From an uncultured Bacilli bacterium (GTDB taxonomy: Bacteria; Bacillota_I; Bacilli_A; RF39; UBA660), in assembly GCA_934098395.1 (NCBI GenBank), contig CAKOOM010000004.1, forward strand, positions 88,691 to 152,690: 64,000 nucleotides of DNA. Direction: 5' to 3'. This document shows positions 60,347-64,000 of the stretch, one piece after another. Numbering within the stretch: the first letter of the stretch is position 1; the number at the start of each line of letters is the position of its first letter. The notes beneath the pieces are model-generated. The model was not told the origin of the DNA. It saw only the letters and a program-made list of their open reading frames with translations, and searched no databases. A program made the translations under genes and the position numbers.

Positions 60347-60781
60347 ATGTTAAATCAAGTAATTTTAGTAGGAAGACTTGTTAAAAGTCCTGAATTACAA
60401 TTGACTGAAACGGGAAGAAAAATGAGTTTAATTACTTTAGCAGTTCCTAGGTCTTATAAAAATATTAATGGTGAATATGATACAGATTTTTTAGATTGTA
60501 CTTTATGGACTAATATTGCTGAGAATACTGCTGAATATTGTAAGACTGGTGATGTTATTGGAATAAAGGGTAGAGTACAATCAAGATTGGTAGAAAAAGA
60601 AGATGGAACTAAAATTAAAAAGACTGATATAATTGCCGAAAAAGTTACTTTTTTATCTTCAGGAAAAGTTTCTAAGACTGATAATGAAACTGATATTAAT
60701 ATGATTGAAGATAATGATGAAAATATTAGTAATGACAATAATGATGTAAAAGTTAGCAAAGTTGCTAAAAAAAGTAAGTAA
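60347..60781 (+). CDS. Second single-stranded DNA-binding protein, without the acidic tip
   Basis: 144 residues from the ATG at 60347. OB-fold at about 1-103 (MLNQVILVGRLVKSPELQLTETGRKMSLITLAVPRS...DFLDCTLWTNIAENTAEYC). The Asp/Asn-rich linker ends in basic KVSKVAKKSK instead of DDDLPF, so it should not recruit the usual SSB partners. Such paralogues in other Firmicutes work in competence or on mobile elements. No phage genes are nearby. Confidence 0.88.
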   Translation: MLNQVILVGRLVKSPELQLTETGRKMSLITLAVPRSYKNINGEYDTDFLDCTLWTNIAENTAEYCKTGDVIGIKGRVQSRLVEKEDGTKIKKTDIIAEKVTFLSSGKVSKTDNETDINMIEDNDENISNDNNDVKVSKVAKKSK

Positions 60782-60835
60782 TGCTTTTTAATTTTATTAT
60801 TTAGTAGTAGAATTGTGTAGGAAGGATATGGAATT

Positions 60836-61198
60836 ATGATTTTAGGTTTTAGACTTAGAAGACTTAGAAAAGAAAAAAATATGTCCCAGGAGGAATTGGG
60901 TAATATTTTAGGAGTTACTAAAGTATCTGTTTCTGGATACGAGAAAGGAACAAGAGTACCAAGTATTGATATTTTAGTTAAAATACTGGATGTTTTTAAT
61001 GTTTCTGCTGATTATATGTTTGGTAGAGATGTAGATGTTGTTCAAGAAGATGATTATGTGCCTGCGATATTATCTAGTGAAGATATTGAAATAATTAGAG
61101 AAATTAGAGGTAATCCAAGATTATATAATTTAATTGCTGATGATCCGAAGAGATTTTTTTCAACGATATGTAAAAATATATATAAAAAAAATATATAA
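60836..61198 (+). CDS. XRE-family transcriptional regulator, 120 residues
   Basis: An N-terminal helix-turn-helix (RLRRLRKEKNMSQEELGNILGVTKVSVSGYEKGTRVPSIDILVKILDVFNVSADYMFG) of the Cro/CI type is followed by an acidic linker and a helical C-terminus (about 78-120: DIEIIREIRGNPRLYNLIADDPKRFF). Targets are unknown. It sits between ssb and asnS. Ribosome site GAAGGATATG. Confidence 0.9.
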   Translation: MILGFRLRRLRKEKNMSQEELGNILGVTKVSVSGYEKGTRVPSIDILVKILDVFNVSADYMFGRDVDVVQEDDYVPAILSSEDIEIIREIRGNPRLYNLIADDPKRFFSTICKNIYKKNI

Positions 61199-61243
61199 TA
61201 TATAATATTTATGGTATAATATTTCTAAGAAAGAAGGAATACC

Positions 61244-62614
61244 ATGATAGATGTTAAAGACTTATTTAATAATGATTATATTGATAAGGAAGTTACCGTT
61301 AATGGATGGATTAGAAATCATCGTAAGCAAAAAGAATTTGGTTTTATTGATTTTAATGATGGAACTTGTTTTAAAAATTTACAAATTGTTTATGATAAAA
61401 AATTAGATAATTTTGAAGAAATTCAAAAACTTCATATTGGAAGTGCAATCAGTGTTACTGGTAAAATTATTAAGTCCGAAGGTAATGGGCAAACTTTTGA
61501 AATGAAACTTACAAATTTTTCTTTATGTGGAGATTGTCCTGAGGATTATCCAATTCAGCCAAAAAGACATACTAGAGAATTTTTAAGAGAACAAGCTTAT
61601 CTTAGAATGAGAACTAATTTATATGGTGCTGTTTTTAGAGTTAGAAGTGTAGCTGCGTATGCTATTCATAAGTTTTTTCAAGATGATGGATATGTATACT
61701 TTCATGCACCAATAATTACTGCTAGCGATTGTGAAGGTGCTGGTGAAATGTTTCAAGTTACTACTCTAGATATGGATAAAGTTGCTAAAAATGGTAAAGT
61801 TGACTACACAAAGGATTTCTTCGGAAAAAAAGCTGCTCTTACTGTAAGTGGTCAACTTCAAGCAGAAACTTTTGCTATGGGATATAAAAAGGTTTATACT
61901 TTTGGTCCAACATTTAGAGCAGAGAACTCTAATACAAAGACACATGCTAATGAATTTTGGATGATTGAACCTGAAATAGCTTTTTGTGATTTAGATGAAG
62001 ATATGAATATTATGGAAAAAATGCTTAAATATATTATTAGATATGTTTTAGATAATTGCCATGATGAAATGGAATTTTTTGATAAATTCGTTGAAAAAGG
62101 TTTATTAGATAAGCTTAATAAACTGTTAAATAGTGAATTTGTACGTATCGATCATAAAGATGTTATTACTATTCTTAAAAAAGCTCCAGTTAAATGGGAA
62201 TTTGAACCTGAATATGGCGAGGATATTGCTAAGGAACATGAAAAATATATTACTGAATATTTTGATGGACCGGTATTTATTAAAAATTGGCCTAAAGATA
62301 TTAAAGCCTTTTATATGAAACAAAATCCAGATGGTGAGACTGTGGCAGCAGTAGATTTAGAAGTTCCTGGCGCTGGCGAACTTATTGGTGGAAGTCAAAG
62401 GGAAGAAAATTATGATGTTCTATTAAATAGAATTCATGAACTTAATATGAAGGAAGAAGAACTTGAGTGGTACTTAAATTTAAGAAAATTTGGCGGATGT
62501 GTTCATTCAGGATTTGGAATGGGATTTGAGAGATTAATTATTTATTTAACTGGTGTTGATAATATAAGAGACGTAATTCCTTATCCAAGAACTCCAGGTA
62601 ATTGTGATTATTAA
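61244..62614 (+). CDS. asnS: Asparaginyl-tRNA synthetase
   Basis: 456 residues, class II. N-terminal OB anticodon domain (VTVNGWIRNHRKQKEFGFIDFNDGT), motif 2 (TFGPTFRAENSNTKTHANEFWMIEPEIAF), a long insertion with a helical subdomain (about 280-335), and motif 3 (GFGMGFERLIIYLTG). PGELIGGSQREENY-type active-site region is present (here GAGELIGGSQREENY). It charges Asn directly, so tRNA-dependent amidation is not required. No T-box seen upstream. Confidence 0.96.
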   Translation: MIDVKDLFNNDYIDKEVTVNGWIRNHRKQKEFGFIDFNDGTCFKNLQIVYDKKLDNFEEIQKLHIGSAISVTGKIIKSEGNGQTFEMKLTNFSLCGDCPEDYPIQPKRHTREFLREQAYLRMRTNLYGAVFRVRSVAAYAIHKFFQDDGYVYFHAPIITASDCEGAGEMFQVTTLDMDKVAKNGKVDYTKDFFGKKAALTVSGQLQAETFAMGYKKVYTFGPTFRAENSNTKTHANEFWMIEPEIAFCDLDEDMNIMEKMLKYIIRYVLDNCHDEMEFFDKFVEKGLLDKLNKLLNSEFVRIDHKDVITILKKAPVKWEFEPEYGEDIAKEHEKYITEYFDGPVFIKNWPKDIKAFYMKQNPDGETVAAVDLEVPGAGELIGGSQREENYDVLLNRIHELNMKEEELEWYLNLRKFGGCVHSGFGMGFERLIIYLTGVDNIRDVIPYPRTPGNCDY

Positions 62615-62616
62615 TT

Positions 62617-62643
62617 AAAACAGGATTATCCTGTTTTTTTTGT
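62617..62643 (+). terminator. Terminator of asnS
   Basis: The stem AACAGGAT/ATCCTGTT and an eight-T run. Confidence 0.9.
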
Positions 62644-62704
62644 AAAATTTTCCAATTATTTTTTTGCATTTTTTGTTAATATTACTAATAAAAGGAGGTA
62701 TGAA

Positions 62705-63349
62705 ATGAAAAAAATAATATTTTTGTCTTTGCTATTTATTTTTACTTTAACTGGATGTGGCGCTGGAGCTACTGAAACGATGAGTTGCTCTTATGAAACA
62801 AAAAATGGAAATATAACTACTAAGATGAAATATGATATCGATCATGAAGATAAGGAAGTTAAGAAAGTAAGAATTACTTACGATTATACTCAAGATGAAA
62901 ATACTGATAAGAATGGTACAAATAATACTACGAATGGTACTACTAACAATACTACTAATGATAACAATAAAAATAAAGACACTGATAATGATATGTTAGA
63001 TGGTGTTGGTACTGGTACTGATGGTACTACAAATGATACACAAAAAGATAAAGACGGTATTATTGATGGCGTTATTGGTAATGGTATTGATGCTATTGTA
63101 GGTAGTGTTACTGATGTTATTTTAGACCTATCAGGTTTAAAAGAAAGACACGCTAATGTTCAAGGTACATATGGCAATATGACTGGATTTTCTGTTCAAA
63201 ATACTACTGACACAGATAATAATTACAAGGTAACATATGTCATTGACTTTGATACTATTAGTGATGATGACTTAAAAAAATTAAATTTATCTAGAGATAT
63301 TGACACTTTGAAAAATAATTATATTTCTCAAGGTTATACTTGCAAATAA
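62705..63349 (+). CDS. Lipoprotein with Asn/Thr-rich spacer, 214 residues
   Basis: Signal peptide with lipobox LTGC at residues 15-18. The mature protein has an initial strand pair (SCSYETKNGNITTKMKYDI), a low-complexity Asn/Thr/Asp spacer (about 70-115), and a C-terminal domain ending NNYISQGYTCK. The Cys in MSCSYE and in GYTCK frame the domain as in the protein at 40574 (LNCTM ... GFTCK). It resembles DUF1307/YehR-type lipoproteins. Function unknown. Confidence 0.8.
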   Translation: MKKIIFLSLLFIFTLTGCGAGATETMSCSYETKNGNITTKMKYDIDHEDKEVKKVRITYDYTQDENTDKNGTNNTTNGTTNNTTNDNNKNKDTDNDMLDGVGTGTDGTTNDTQKDKDGIIDGVIGNGIDAIVGSVTDVILDLSGLKERHANVQGTYGNMTGFSVQNTTDTDNNYKVTYVIDFDTISDDDLKKLNLSRDIDTLKNNYISQGYTCK

Positions 63350-63370
63350 ATATATTATAATTATAAGATA

Positions 63371-63400
63371 AATGTAGACATAAAAGTCTGCATTTTTTTA
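63371..63400 (+). terminator. Terminator of the lipoprotein gene
   Basis: The stem AATGTAGAC/GTCTGCATT (one G-U) with a T-run. Confidence 0.85.
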
Positions 63401-63406
63401 GGATAA

Positions 63407-63448
63407 ATAAAAAACCCAAATAGAGTGTAGAACTCAATTAGGGTTTAA
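63407..63448 (-). terminator. Terminator of the collagen-like gene
   Basis: A long interrupted stem (AAACCC, ATAGAGT with ACTCAATT, GGGTTT) and a T-run on the minus strand. Confidence 0.85.
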
Positions 63449-63475
63449 TTTTTTTGCGATAACTACTTCTTACTG

Positions 63476-64000
63476 TTATCCGGTAGCTCCAGTTGGTCCG
63501 GTTGGACCTTGTGGAATAGTTAAATTCAATACATAGTTTGGTGCTGTTCCAGTAATTGATGCCGCAGCTTGTGTTCCTGGTTCACCAGTGGTAATTGTTC
63601 CAATTTCCAATGTTGGTGTTTCGCCAGTGGCTCCAGTTGGGCCAGTTGGCCCCGTAGCTCCAGTTTCTCCAGTGGCTCCAGTTGGACCGGTTGGGCCTGT
63701 AGCTCCAGTTTCTCCAGTGGCTCCGGTTGGTCCGGTTGGGCCTGTTGCTCCAGTTTCGCCGGTGGCTCCAGTTGGACCGGTTGGCCCCGTAGCTCCAGTT
63801 TCTCCAGTGGCTCCGGTTGGTCCGGTTGGGCCTGTTGCTCCAGTTTCTCCAGTGGCTCCAGTTGGACCGGTTGGCCCCGTAGCTCCAGTTTCTCCAGTGG
63901 CTCCAGTTGGACCGGTTGGGCCTGTAGCTCCAGTTTCTCCAGTGGCTCCGGTTGGTCCGGTTGGGCCTGTTGCTCCAGTTTCGCCGGTGGCTCCAGTTGG
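63476..64000 (-). CDS. Collagen-like surface protein, C-terminal part (runs off the window)
   Basis: An open frame of 174 codons plus TAA (63476-63478); the N-terminus lies beyond 64000. It is made of G-X-Y triplets, mostly GPTGPTGATGETGAT. Near the end a non-collagen piece, TPTLEIGTITTGEPGTQAAASITGTAPNYVLNLTIPQ-like, interrupts and the protein closes with GPTGPTGATG. Spore-forming Firmicutes carry such proteins in the exosporium (BclA-like filaments) and at the cell surface. No anchor is visible in this part. Confidence 0.88.
   Translation of the reverse strand, partial: PTGATGETGATGPTGPTGATGETGATGPTGPTGATGETGATGPTGPTGATGETGATGPTGPTGATGETGATGPTGPTGATGETGATGPTGPTGATGETGATGPTGPTGATGETGATGPTGPTGATGETPTLEIGTITTGEPGTQAAASITGTAPNYVLNLTIPQGPTGPTGATG
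63620..64000 (-). repeat. 45-bp tandem repeats in the collagen-like gene
   Basis: Each 45-bp unit codes for 15 residues (GATGETGATGPTGPT in register). At least eight near-identical units are visible up to the window end, with synonymous changes (GGA/GGC, CCA/CCG) between units. Copy number probably varies by slippage. Confidence 0.9.

Noticed and set aside
60347..61198. ssb plus XRE regulator as a prophage remnant
   Set aside because: No integrase, structural, lysis or att sequences nearby; flanking genes are ordinary housekeeping genes.
63620..64000. Regular 45-bp repeats as a CRISPR array
   Set aside because: No unique spacers; each unit is an in-frame set of Gly-X-Y codons.

Overview
The window is a low-GC, gene-dense bacterial chromosome segment. 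It uses the standard bacterial code: TGG is Trp, and TGA is a true stop, for example at infB and inside the prfB frameshift site. Gene content and order (prfB with a programmed frameshift, rpsF-ssb-rpsR, rimP-nusA-ylxR-infB-rbfA-nrnA-truB, engB-der, an S-box metK, murA) point to a Firmicute. The strong AT bias, the shortened rimP and a missing ylxQ suggest an uncultured gut-type Bacilli/Erysipelotrichia-like lineage. Hints of sporulation are a SpoVIF-like protein, a CotD-like protein, a CwlD-type amidase and a collagen-like surface protein of exosporium type. The lineage is an inference from gene content only.

Layout. 1-4552: ftsX/ftsE, two YitT-family membrane proteins, prfB and an unknown gene, all on the minus strand. 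4634-26616: a 22-kb accessory block for the cell surface. It holds about eight small proteins with TasA/camelysin-type signal segments, two active SipW-type signal peptidases, two SipW paralogues that have lost the catalytic Ser and His, a 2650-residue repeat protein with about 33 (I/V)(Y/F)GGG motifs, and a membrane-anchored McrB-like AAA+ ATPase beside a DUF2357/McrC-like partner. It also holds cytoplasmic or unknown proteins, including a 36-codon gene. It is divided into five transcription units. Four of the five proposed promoters carry TAGTA just downstream of the -10. I consider this block the most likely undescribed system: a dedicated secretion and assembly machine for surface fibres.

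26662-39804: housekeeping genes on the minus strand: rpmE, an SGNH hydrolase, murA, a WalJ-like metallohydrolase, a LysM-G5-M23 peptidase, dnaB, rplI, the rpsR-ssb-rpsF operon with a structured leader, a spoVIF-like gene, der, engB, a zinc metallopeptidase and cysS. One radical SAM activase-like gene lies on the plus strand. 39974-50182: gmk, lipoproteins, a PAP2 phosphatase with an apparent N-terminal frameshift, dgkA, an orphan nuclease-like gene behind a structured leader and terminator, tRNA-Gly, ffh, metK with its SAM-I riboswitch, a CotD-like gene, an ASCH protein, a lipid kinase, yidD and comEB.

50243-64000: tRNA-Arg, the nusA/infB translation operon with two unusual repeat-protein genes inserted after infB, sufB, an amidase, a second SSB lacking the usual acidic tail, an XRE regulator, asnS, a lipoprotein, and the C-terminal part of a collagen-like protein built from 45-bp repeats that runs off the window. 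There are no rRNA genes, CRISPR arrays, transposases or phage structural genes.
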